Assembly: GCA_003427395.1 (NCBI GenBank)
Contig: BFEA01000518.1
Span: 1,117,345 to 1,139,669 of the forward strand
Length of the DNA stretch: 22,325 nt
DNA from: Chara braunii
Taxonomy: Eukaryota > Streptophyta > Charophyceae > Charales > Characeae
Direction: 5' to 3'
In this document: piece after piece, positions 1 through 7,666 of the stretch
How positions within the stretch are numbered: position 1 is the first letter of the stretch
Layout: the number at the start of each line of letters is the position of its first letter
Position numbers and translations under genes: made by a program
The notes under the pieces: generated by a model
The model's database searches: none
The model's input: the letters and a program-made list of their open reading frames with translations, nothing else
Told to the model about the DNA's origin: nothing

Positions 1-7
1 CTCTCCC

Positions 8-89
<82 letters not shown>

Positions 90-90
90 C
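1..90. repeat. CT dinucleotide microsatellite
   Basis: An almost pure run of CT dinucleotides with a few CCCT and TTT interruptions. It fades into C/T-rich unique sequence after about position 90. It lies at the window edge, so its full length is unknown. No gene is seen before position 174. Confidence 0.95.
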
Positions 91-173
91 TGCTCTCTCC
101 CATTCTCTTCCCTTACGGTCTAGTCTTTTCTTTGGATTCAAGTGTCTTAGTTGATGGACTGATCGAGGGTAAG

Positions 174-260
174 ATGGCAGAAAGTACCATGCCGTACGGG
201 TGCTGCCATTATTGTAAACAGTACGGGTACTTCATTGCCCGTTGTCCGCTACTCGGATGA
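174..260 (+). pseudogene. Zinc-knuckle N-terminus of the PLE protein, cut off by a TGA
   Basis: The ATG at 174 opens 28 codons that include CCHYCKQYGYFIARC. This has CX2CX4HX4C zinc-knuckle spacing, but the histidine position is a tyrosine in this copy. The frame stops at TGA 258-260 and then runs on in the same frame into the 303-1535 reading frame, so this is probably one gene with a premature stop. The TGA could come from CGA by loss of a methylated cytosine. Zinc knuckles bind single-stranded nucleic acid and are usual in retroelement proteins. Confidence 0.6.
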
Positions 261-302
261 GGTGATGGTTTTATCTCTGGTACTCCAATCGGAAGACCGC
301 CA

Positions 303-1535
303 GTGATTAACCCTCTGTACGCACCCTGTGCTCCTCCTCTGCCTGTGCATCAATCTACACACATGGCGTCCTCCTCCAATACTGTTGGCGTTGTACTGCG
401 ATCCAGGTCTCCTTCGCCGGCACCTTCAGCGGCAAATGCAAATGTCCCGTACCAACCTAGAATGAACATCCGCAGCGCCATGGGTTACAACAATCCGATG
501 AGGAGCAACCAAGGCGAGATTGCTGCTGTGCTTCGAAAGCTTGTGAACAGTGACAGAGAAAAACGAGAAAGCGGGAGGTGTGAAGAGGACAAGAAGCAAA
601 AAGAGGAGCAGATGCTAAAGGCAAAAGAAGAAGAGGAGAAGCGACGAGAGGAGAATGAGAGGAAGAAGGTTGACAGGAAAGTAAGAATGGGCAAACTGTT
701 TGCTGAACAATTTGCGGCCATGGAGAGAAAGAAGAAAGATGACGAGGCGGTTGGTAAAAGAGATCCTGCGAAGGGTAAGGAGATAGCATCCGGAGGCGTG
801 AGATCAAGTGAGGACAAGCCCAAGGCACGAGACGGGAGCCTTAAAATCGGTGACAATGAAGCGAAGAAGAGGGGTCAAGAAGCACTCCAGGGTGGGTCAA
901 CGCTGCAACCAGATGCCGGACGACAGAAGGTGCAACCTGAAGCAATTATGGGTCCGCTTGATGACGGGCTCCTACTAATGAATTTCAATACTCTCAAGCA
1001 TGAACAAGAGTCCTTCCAGCGATCGCAGGAATCCATGCTGCAACGAATGGTGGCCGCTATCGAAAAACAGGGCTCTACCTTTCCCCCGCAACATCCTGTG
1101 TTTCTAACTCCCGGCCCTCGTTTCCTGTTCCTCCTCCCCATGCCCCATTGCACCATGGCAATGCTTCCTATGGTCGTCGATCTACTTCCTTTCCCCCTAC
1201 GCATCATCAACGTGCTGCCTGTCCCCCTCCACCTCAGCAGCGCCCTCCATCGCCACCTCGCCCCCACTTTCCCCCTCCACCTCAGCAGTGCCCTCCATCG
1301 CCTCCTCGTCCCCACTTTCACCCTCCCTCTAATCCTGTCGACGGACGCCCCCCATCCCCTTCTGATCGGAACTACGGCCAGCCTCCGTCCCGCCCATCTT
1401 CGCGTCCATCCTCACCAACACGTCCTCCCTCCCGTCCTCCTTCCCCTCCCCNTTCTCCGCCGANAGTTCGGGTGCTTGCCCGTGCCCCAGCTCCTCCATC
1501 TCAACCACCCCCTCCCCCTCCCTCTCGACCCCTAA
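303..1535 (+). pseudogene. Coiled-coil region of the PLE N-terminal protein
   Basis: This is in the same frame as the zinc knuckle and opens on a GTG; the frame is already open from 261. Residues about 75-190 are very rich in Glu, Lys and Arg with a long KE-type heptad pattern, which predicts a coiled coil for self-association. Sense-looking protein ends near 1100 (…AAIEKQGSTFPPQHP…). After that this frame becomes a hydrophobic Pro/Leu shadow, while frame 2 carries a sensible Pro-rich linker, so I place a frameshift at about 1100-1130. The last 130 or so residues listed in this frame are therefore probably not real. The function is inferred from composition and context. Confidence 0.5.
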
Positions 1536-2011
1536 CACGTGCANATGCTAACGGATCTNGCGCTGGCAACACTGGCATTAGCAATCCTGATGCTGGCAAC
1601 AATGGNACGCCTTCTTNTAGCGGACCAACCGGAAGATTGGCCGAGGTTTTTGCATCAGTGGCTGGTCATGCAAGGAGAATGTCTGGATCGTTCTCTGNTN
1701 TTCGATNTACGAATCTCGGATTCGANCGAGTTNGGGAAGGGAAGAANNTAGCGGTAGCATCTGCGGGCCCGAAAGGGAGAAAGCAATATCTGGCNGATAT
1801 GAAGAGGGAACTGNTGAAAGAGTACAAGGCGGATTTGGAGGTATTGTGCAGGAAGGACAACATCAAGTATATCAACAAGAAGCAGNCANNGAATGAACTG
1901 GCCGAACTACGGANGCGGGATGCTTATGGGGATNCCGAGGNAGACNAGGATGAGGANCTGCTCAATGNCNACATCGCAGGAGAGGATGAGCAAGAAGAGG
2001 ATCCCTCCTGA
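1118..2011 (+). pseudogene. Pro-rich linker and conserved basic/acidic tail of the PLE N-terminal protein
   Basis: The first 110 or so residues are built from PPPPQQRPPSPPRPHF-type units, including two near-identical copies at about 1215-1320. After this linker come Gly/Ala/Asn-rich sequence and a Lys/Glu-rich helix region (KRELxKEYKADLEVLCRKDNIKY) that ends in an acidic tail. The stretch contains many isolated N bases (1452-2027), so some residues are unresolved. The TGA at 2009 ends this frame. Coding then continues in frame 1 (…SLLKSVWD…), so a second frameshift lies close to 1990-2011. The helix looks like a conserved part of the element, but I know no named domain for it. Confidence 0.45.
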
Positions 2012-2466
2012 AGTCTGTTTGGGACANAGGCTGGCTATGGCAGCAAGCCTGTGATATCCGCGAGGCGAGGAAACGTTGTGACTTGAGAGGGGAGCAGTAC
2101 CTTCGCCTCAAAACGATGATGAAATTTTTTGTCCTAATGTTGTTTGTCGTCGGGGCGGTTAACTGGGGCCGTGAGTTTACAGATGTTTGGATTGACTCAG
2201 TTCATCGAGGTCACGATATTTATGTCGGTAATGAACGTTGTGTCTATGTCCCGATTTCGCCCTGGTTTAGAGCTACGTACATTGGATCTACTAATAGGCG
2301 AGTCTCAGACGGTTGGAAGGAACATGTCAGATTAGTGAAGTCGGATAAAAATGGGCGGAAGCATAAACTTAAACGCTGGTTAGAAAGAAAAGGATGGGAG
2401 TCTTATGTTCCTATGCCTTTGATCTTCCCTCTCGATTCGGACTTACGACAGTCGGAGGCTTCCTAA
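2011..2466 (+). pseudogene. GIY-YIG-like endonuclease domain
   Basis: Frame 1 reads through 2011 into a 127-codon open stretch whose nominal start is 2083. The motif is CVYVPISPWFRATYIGST followed by NRRVSDGWKEHVR. This matches the GIY…YIG pair with the downstream conserved Arg and His of GIY-YIG nucleases, although the first half is VYV rather than GIY. GIY-YIG domains cut target DNA for Penelope-like elements. A hydrophobic run (FFVLMLFVVGAVNWG) before it could be a small membrane-like helix or just a decayed core. The frame stops at TAA 2464 and resumes in the same frame. The YIGST core is clear; the nuclease is inactive here because the gene is broken. Confidence 0.6.
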
Positions 2467-3036
2467 ATCCATCGCTTGTGTCCTTGTCTCAACATTGTGC
2501 ATGAAAACTATAAAAGGAAAAAACCTTGTAAAAAAAGAGGTCGGAGGGAAAGCAAGTCATATCGTGCCCGTCTGGGTATGGACACCACTAATTGTTTCCG
2601 CGATAACCGACTTATTGAGTTTGGTGTTTCTGCACGTTCCTCATTCGTAAGAACTGACGCTGTTCGCACGTACACACTTTGTGATACTTTGAAAGATCTT
2701 ACGGATTCTGGGGTTAATTTCACTTCTTGTTTTTCCAGTGGGGGGGGTTATTATCTAGGAGGATGGGGGAAATTAAGAAAACTGTTCGGATGGATCATCC
2801 TGGAGATTAATGGATCCTGGATCTTGTTGAAGGATGCTTGGTCGGAACTGTGCTCGAGAGGTGTGTTCACTATAACCCAGCTTCGTATGAGTCGTAACCA
2901 GCATGTATCCCGCAAGTTCGTACTACTATCCTTACTACAGCTCCCACCCTCTAGAGTATTGCTGTATTATTTTGAAGTTAAGGCACTGATCCGACTGTAT
3001 CACGTGATTGATTCCTTTACTTCTGCCAATACTTAG
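2467..3036 (+). pseudogene. PLE middle region between endonuclease and RT
   Basis: This is the same frame as the GIY-YIG segment, after the TAA at 2464. It begins with a strongly basic patch (KRKKPCKKRGRRESKSYR) that could bind DNA or act as a nuclear signal. About 160 residues without a recognisable domain follow, and the frame ends at TAG 3034. Position and frame continuity make it part of the same protein. The opposite strand is also open at 3033-3662, but that reading has no motif and I treat it as a shadow. Confidence 0.4.
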
Positions 3037-3732
3037 ACTGTTCTGCGGAGTATTGTGGGGGCTGTCATCAGGAGGAAAGTGGGCTTTAACTGTACCTCCC
3101 CGACTGTTATAAAAATTCGGTATAATGAATCGATTTCCAAGAAGAGTGTTGTTGAGTTTTCTAAAAGGATGATCCGACTGAGATGTCGATCTGACTTTTT
3201 ATCCGATTTCGTTATTTCAAGACTCAGATTTGTGTGGAGAAAGAATAGGAGTACCGAACAGAGCTTGCACAACCATTGCTCGTCGGCATCAACTGCCAAT
3301 GAATTCTGCTCCTGTACTACGTCCTGCCCTGAACTACCGAGGAATAAAGTCGAGCATGTTGAAATCCGGATCTTGCAATTTGACGAGATGCCTGAGATTT
3401 TGCGTAACTCCCGGAATATTCTACCCCCACCTCTGCATGTACTTCCGTCTGTCTTGAAAAATGCACTCCGAGAGGGCCTCTGCCGACTACTGAATGATAG
3501 AATTATACGTAATAAGGAAGTGAAATCTTGTACCATCGATAAGTCTGCAGACACCGGTGCTACCATTCTCAGTCTTGACGTCTGGCTCAACCTGTTTGAG
3601 GGCTTGGTTATTGCACCCATAGACCACAATGCGGGGGACTGGCTTGTCTGTTGTATGAGCATCTACTATAATGCACTCGCAAAACTGTTTTGGAAATCGC
3701 TTCGCGTTGCTACGAACGTGTTGTGGCGGTGA
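3037..3732 (+). pseudogene. N-terminal part of a PLE reverse transcriptase (RT core missing)
   Basis: The same frame as before continues after TAG 3034. A Cys-rich stretch (EFCSCTTSCPELPRN) precedes LVIAPIDHNAGDWLVCC, which resembles the motif that opens the PLE reverse transcriptase (V-x-P-x-D-K/H-N followed by a Tyr-containing helix; here YYNALAKLF). The frame ends at 3732, and the palm motifs expected next are not found downstream. The RT has therefore been cut, most simply by the arrival of the neighbouring element. The assignment comes from motif recognition, not from an alignment. Confidence 0.45.
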
Positions 3733-4141
3733 GCTCTCTATCTCTCAGTCTCTCACACCTTCTCAAAGTTCGGATCTCGCCGAACTTTGCTTTCCTACAA
3801 ACACTTCGGTTTGACCTTTCTTCGCATTGTGACCATGCATTTTCGACCCGCATCTGTCGAGTTTTTTTTGAATTGACTCCGAATAATTTCAATGCACAGA
3901 CTTCAACTTTTCGTAGCTTCATCTGTGGGGTGTTTACGAATCAGGATGTTAAACGTGTTGTAGACAGGTGTTGTAGATAGGTGTCGCCAACATCACGTTT
4001 CTGCCTGTCATCCGCCCTGTCATTGGGTCCCCTGTCGTTGGGCCGCATTCCCCTGTGCATGTGAAGTACTTGAAAGCGTGTGGACCCTCGTGAGTATACA
4101 GTTCGTGACCTGCCGACTGCGTGTAGGCGTGGCAAAAGGGA

Positions 4142-5233
4142 GTGGCTATTTGCCGACTCCGTTTACGACTGTGTGCGTGGCCGTGTGTTTCGTTTGATAT
4201 GTGTCCGTGGTGTGTAGGGTGCTTAATGGAAGGGAACTTCTCGACACCACGGATCATGCATTCGATATTCTCGACACCGAAGATCATGAGTCCCGAGACG
4301 CACATGCGCTTGGCAGAGACGTTTCCTCCTTGTGCGAAATCCGTGAGGCACTTCAACGGCGTGACTTCGATCCACGGAGCCACCAGAGAGGACTTCGAAG
4401 AGAACCCGTGGATGACCGTCGTCCCGTGCATGGACAGGCATCTTGACAGTTGGCACGATGTCAATTGGGCCGCGATGGAGAGTCGATGCCCTTGGGCAAG
4501 CCAGTACAAGTTCGCCAACATGTTGGAGTTTGGAGACCTCATCACGTTGCCTGACGCTGTCCTCGGACACAAGTTCCTGAGTCGTATGCGCAGAACACTG
4601 AGTTGCATTAGCCGCCATTTCAGTCACCTAGAGTGCCACTACGTCACGTCGTCGCCACGCGCGTGGACAGGATCGTTAAAACAAGAGTTGCTGGACTGCG
4701 CTCGTCACTGCTCGTTCCTGGAGCACTACCCGCTCCGTTGCCCTGGTCTTTCTCCACAAGCTGTGTCTTATTGTTGTGTGAGGTTGACTGTATCCCGAAC
4801 CGATTTCGCCAGAGTGCTGTGTGTCGCCACTTGTAACAAAAGTAGGAAACTCGTCGATGCAGTTGTGCTTGTGTCACGAAACGAGGTGGTAATTGAGGGG
4901 TCCAAATTCGTCGAAGCGCGCGGGCCAGAACGTGTAGATGTATGGCCGGACCTCCTGATAGCAGGGCAGGTCCAAAACTTTTCGTTGTGGCATGAAGTGG
5001 AAGAGAAAGTGTCTGACATACGGGACTGCATTGGGAATTCCTTAGCCCGACCGGGAGTTTTCGTTCGGATGAAATACATGTTTGTCTTTTCGGAGAATGC
5101 GTCAGTCGAAGAACCGCAAATCCACGTTTACGGATCTCCAATGAATGCTGAGTATGCTTTCGGGTCACGACCTCGTCCCCGAGGGACCCCGAATGTAACC
5201 AGATCTGGACGGGTTGTCAGACCTCATGCTTGA
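4142..5233 (+). CDS. Hypothetical protein, 363 codons, uninterrupted
   Basis: The frame opens at GTG 4142. The first in-frame ATG is at 4199 (MCPWCVGC) and another is at 4229 (MEGNFSTP), and either is a more likely start. The frame runs without a stop to TGA 5231, unlike all its neighbours. I recognise no domain. Visible features are a 10-residue tandem repeat (FSTPRIMHSI, FSTPKIMSPE), many Cys, Trp and His residues in the middle, and a basic C-terminus TRSGRVVRP that recalls tails seen in transposon polyproteins. Both strands are fairly open here (reverse frames at 3949-4608 and 4644-5168), but the + frame is the longest. It could be an accessory protein of the element or a captured gene fragment. 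Confidence 0.45.
   Translation: MAICRLRLRLCAWPCVSFDMCPWCVGCLMEGNFSTPRIMHSIFSTPKIMSPETHMRLAETFPPCAKSVRHFNGVTSIHGATREDFEENPWMTVVPCMDRHLDSWHDVNWAAMESRCPWASQYKFANMLEFGDLITLPDAVLGHKFLSRMRRTLSCISRHFSHLECHYVTSSPRAWTGSLKQELLDCARHCSFLEHYPLRCPGLSPQAVSYCCVRLTVSRTDFARVLCVATCNKSRKLVDAVVLVSRNEVVIEGSKFVEARGPERVDVWPDLLIAGQVQNFSLWHEVEEKVSDIRDCIGNSLARPGVFVRMKYMFVFSENASVEEPQIHVYGSPMNAEYAFGSRPRPRGTPNVTRSGRVVRPHA
4238..4288 (+). repeat. Short 30-bp-period direct repeat inside the 363-codon frame
   Basis: TTCTCGACACC followed shortly by GATCATG occurs at 4238 and again at 4268. The period of 30 bases keeps the reading frame and gives FSTP-IM twice. Confidence 0.7.
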
Positions 5234-5829
5234 GGGAAAAGGAGCGAGAGGTGAGACAGGCAATAGTTGATAGTAGAAGCTATATGGCGCACGTGTGGTG
5301 CAAAGTCTGAGCTATCCATCTCAACACGCTTCTGTCTGTCCTCCGAGGCCGTGGCTTTCCTGACGCGCAGCTGATTGCACTAAACACGAAAGTGCAGAGC
5401 CTTCGTCACGCACATCGCGTCCTCATGCGCATGTTCGGATCCCGGCGAACTTCGCTTTTCCACAATGCTTTCGAACCGACTGTGTGTTTCCTTACGCCCC
5501 TTCGTCGGACCCCCACCTTCACCAGACCTCGTACGTGCGGATTCATATTGCTCTGTCGTTTTTTCTCGCGTCCTCATGCGACAACGACCCGTGTCCGCCC
5601 TTGCCCAGACGACTCGTTTCGTCCGCGCTCGGATGTGGGCAGACTTCGCCTTCTCAACCAGCCTGTCAACTAAGTGCGCCCTGTCTCTTCCGGTCGCCCC
5701 CTCCAGAAGTTCGGATCCAGGCGAACTTCGCATTTCGGGTGATGTGTGGGTGTGTCAAAGGCCGTTCTGCGGTTCGTCGAGTTGCGTGAGGAAGCGACTG
5801 CAGTCCAGATAATTCACGGACCAGCATAT

Positions 5830-6095
5830 GGATCCCACATGTTATGAGTTCTTGGGGCAGTCTTCTGGGATGCTCAATCGCAATTAGGGTCAGGTTTTGG
5901 GACCTTCTTGTTGGATGTGGGTCTGTTTCGAGCAGAGTTTCGCACTCCACAAACAGAACACCCCCCCCGGATCCCGCAGGTTATCAGTTGTTCGGACAGT
6001 CTTTCGGGATGCTCATTCGCAATTGTGGTCAGTTCGGTGGACCTTCTTGTTTGATGTGGGTCTGTTTCGAGCAGAGTTTCGCACCTCGCGAACGG
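5830..6095 (+). repeat. Tandem duplication with period of about 139 bp
   Basis: The unit starting GGATCCCAC at 5830 returns as GGATCCCGC at 5969. Shared blocks include GGGATGCTCA, TCGCAATT, GGACCTTCTTGTT and ATGTGGGTCTGTTTCGAGC followed by AGAGTTTCGCAC. The two units differ at scattered positions, so the duplication is not recent. It does not contain the 22-bp palindrome. Confidence 0.8.
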
Positions 6096-6493
6096 AACTG
6101 CCCTCCGACACGGTTTTTCACGTAATGGCATTTGCACACTCTCTGCCAGCCAGTTGATTCCCAATGATGTACAATCACCGTGCACAATTGTCGACCATTA
6201 TGATGCTTGTAAGATAGGAAGTTCGCCGACATCCGAACTACGTGAACACGTCTTTCTCTGTCGGAACTTCATGCACCGTCTGCCTCGGATTCTGGTGGAA
6301 CAAGGTCAGACCCTGTCACAATCGCCCATCAACATTTGCTGAAGTCCGTCGGAATCCGGACATCGCTCATGATACATATTCTCCGATGGTAGAGCGATCT
6401 TCTATAGTAACCACATGTCCGTTTATGAGAAACGTGCGCAATCTTGACCTCCGATGGACGAAGTTCGCCGGATTCCGAACTTCTAACATATGC

Positions 6494-6500
6494 TATAAAG
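6494..6500 (+). promoter_or_regulatory. Candidate TATA box (TATAAAG)
   Basis: TATAAAG lies 226 bp before the ATG at 6720 and 11 bp after the end of the palindrome copy at 6461-6482. C/T-rich sequence with CA dinucleotides follows at 6525-6560, where transcription could start. The spacing to a start site is plausible, but a TATA match alone is weak evidence. Confidence 0.35.
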
Positions 6501-6719
6501 AGTTCTAAAGCTGCCCGTTTGCGCGCTAACTGTCGACAACCACCATTCCCCTCTACGCTGTTCGCTCGCCGCCAGCGCACCTGCTTTTTCCTTTGCGGTG
6601 TTCTGCTTTTCTATTTGCCTGGCTTGTAGTCCGTTGGTATCCGAAGTTCCCCATCTGCTGATTGTTGGCGGTGTTGTTTGTTTTCGAATGCATCCTCCGC
6701 TACGTCTGGTGCCGACACA

Positions 6720-7666
6720 ATGTCTACGTCAAGAGGCGAGGAGCAGCCTACGGGGACCTCGGGGAGGGAGTCGACAAACGCAAAATCGTGGTCGAATCAT
6801 GCGCACACGAAGTGGTTTGTCGATTGGTGCGGCGCCGAAGATGACGAGCCCATAAAAACCGCCTTGCGGTCCTGTCATCTTCGTGGAAGATAGAAAAGGA
6901 CGAAGAGTGCTCGGCTCGGTCAAGGGATGGCAGCCATCGAAAAACCACGACAAGCAGTGCTACCTGATGCATGTCGTTTACAATTCGAAGGGCGACGTTC
7001 TGGCAGGTGCGAAAGGGGCGATTCTCTCGTGGGATCTGTTCCAGGGGATTGGTGGGGGGGCTTTGAGGACCCCTTTCTACACTGAAGTCGCTGAGGGAGG
7101 TCTTGTTTCGGCCAGGGAGTTTTTTGACGAGGTCGAGAGGAGCGACTTCGACCTTGACGATCCCTGCCAAATTTCGAGCGACCTGGAACTGTCGCTTCCT
7201 GTGCAAATATGCTCCGGGTTCATTTCCAGTGGTTCTGTACAGCCCCGACAGGGTGAGGAAATGGGTTCCGGTGGTTCAGTACAGCCCCGTCAGGGTGAGG
7301 AACGTGGTCGCTTCGATGACAGCGAGGAGGAAGAAGAGGAGGACGCAAGTTTTGCCGCAAAGACTCGAAGATCGTGGGACGCTGAGAATTCTGAGGGCTG
7401 AGAGAGGGGCAACGGTCGTCGAGCAGCCGTCGACATCGGGTGGCCGTCGCGGCTTGGGGTCGGAGGACAAGACAGTTGGCGTCGTTTCCAGCGGGGAGGG
7501 AGGGGAACAGCAGTCTACACAAAATAGAAGGGGAGGTTCTGAGGGGGAGGCGTCGGGAGCTAAAAAGAAGCAGAAGACAAAGACCCCACAACAGTCAGGG
7601 GGTAAAAGGAAGGGAGCTGAGGGGCATGTCGGCACGTCGAGTCAAAAGCGCCCGGCCTCGGCTTAG
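6720..7666 (+). pseudogene. N-terminal part of the large ParB/MTase-like/Ulp1 protein
   Basis: The ATG at 6720 (A at -3) opens MSTSRGEEQPTGTSGRE in frame 0. Sense passes to frame 1 near 6880 (VIFVEDRKGRRVLGSVKGW). It then passes to frame 2 between about 7340 and 7400, ending at TAG 7664. The middle (CYLMHVVYNSKGDVLAGAKG, then SWDLFQGIGGG) looks like a folded domain, but I do not recognise it. A 14-codon tandem repeat (SVQPRQGEE), an acidic run (DDSEEEEEED) and a Lys-rich stretch (KKKQKTKTPQQSGGKRKG), which is a likely nuclear localisation signal, follow. After the TAG the same frame stays open into the core region, so this is one gene. The two frame changes could be indels or unrecognised small introns. 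Confidence 0.5.
7225..7308 (+). repeat. 42-bp tandem duplication in coding sequence
   Basis: Two copies start at 7225 and 7267 and share GTACAGCCCCG and CAGGGTGAGGAA. The period is 14 codons, so the frame is kept and SVQPRQGEE is repeated. Confidence 0.85.

Larger units (their letters stand above)
174..3732 (+). mobile_element. Decayed Penelope-like retroelement with N-terminal zinc knuckle and GIY-YIG (permuted, Chlamys/Naiad-like)
   Basis: Coding sequence can be followed through three frames: from 174 to about 1100, from about 1100 to 2011, and from about 1990 to 3732. In order it gives a zinc knuckle, a coiled coil, a Pro-rich linker, a GIY-YIG-like motif, a Cys/Arg-rich stretch and a VIAPIDHN motif resembling the segment that leads into the PLE reverse transcriptase. 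Penelope-like elements with the endonuclease placed before the RT are known in green algae and animals. The RT palm with its catalytic aspartates is not seen, so the element is truncated at its 3' side. In-frame stops are TGA at 258, TAA at 2464 and TAG at 3034. The domain order is what I read from the sequence; the family name is inference. Confidence 0.6.
3766..6648. repeat. 22-bp palindrome family, upstream cluster (7 copies)
   Basis: Copies are at 3766-3787, 5431-5452, 5707-5728, 6219-6240, 6342-6363, 6461-6482 and 6627-6648. The consensus left half is AAGTYCGCCGG and the right half is NATCCGNACTT, so the outer AAGT-CG / CG-ACTT arms are mirror partners and the centre is asymmetric. The first three copies are in the reverse orientation and the last four are forward. 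The copy at 3766 has the longest arms: AAAGTTCGG against CCGAACTTT around six bases. The length is always 22, which argues for a recognition site rather than chance. The role is unknown; transposase- or ParB-type binding is inference. Confidence 0.8.
5234..6719. other. Non-coding upstream region of the large gene
   Basis: About 1.5 kb without a convincing gene. The short open frames here overlap one another on both strands and have no motif. The region holds six of the seven upstream palindromes, a 139-bp-period tandem duplication (5830-6095), and a TATA-like box at 6494. It is best read as the promoter/subterminal region for the gene starting at 6720. Confidence 0.55.

Noticed and set aside
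5150-5233. TRSGRVVRP tail as evidence for a Copia polyprotein
   Set aside because: No integrase, RT or RNase H motifs accompany it and no LTRs were seen, so a short basic tail is not enough.
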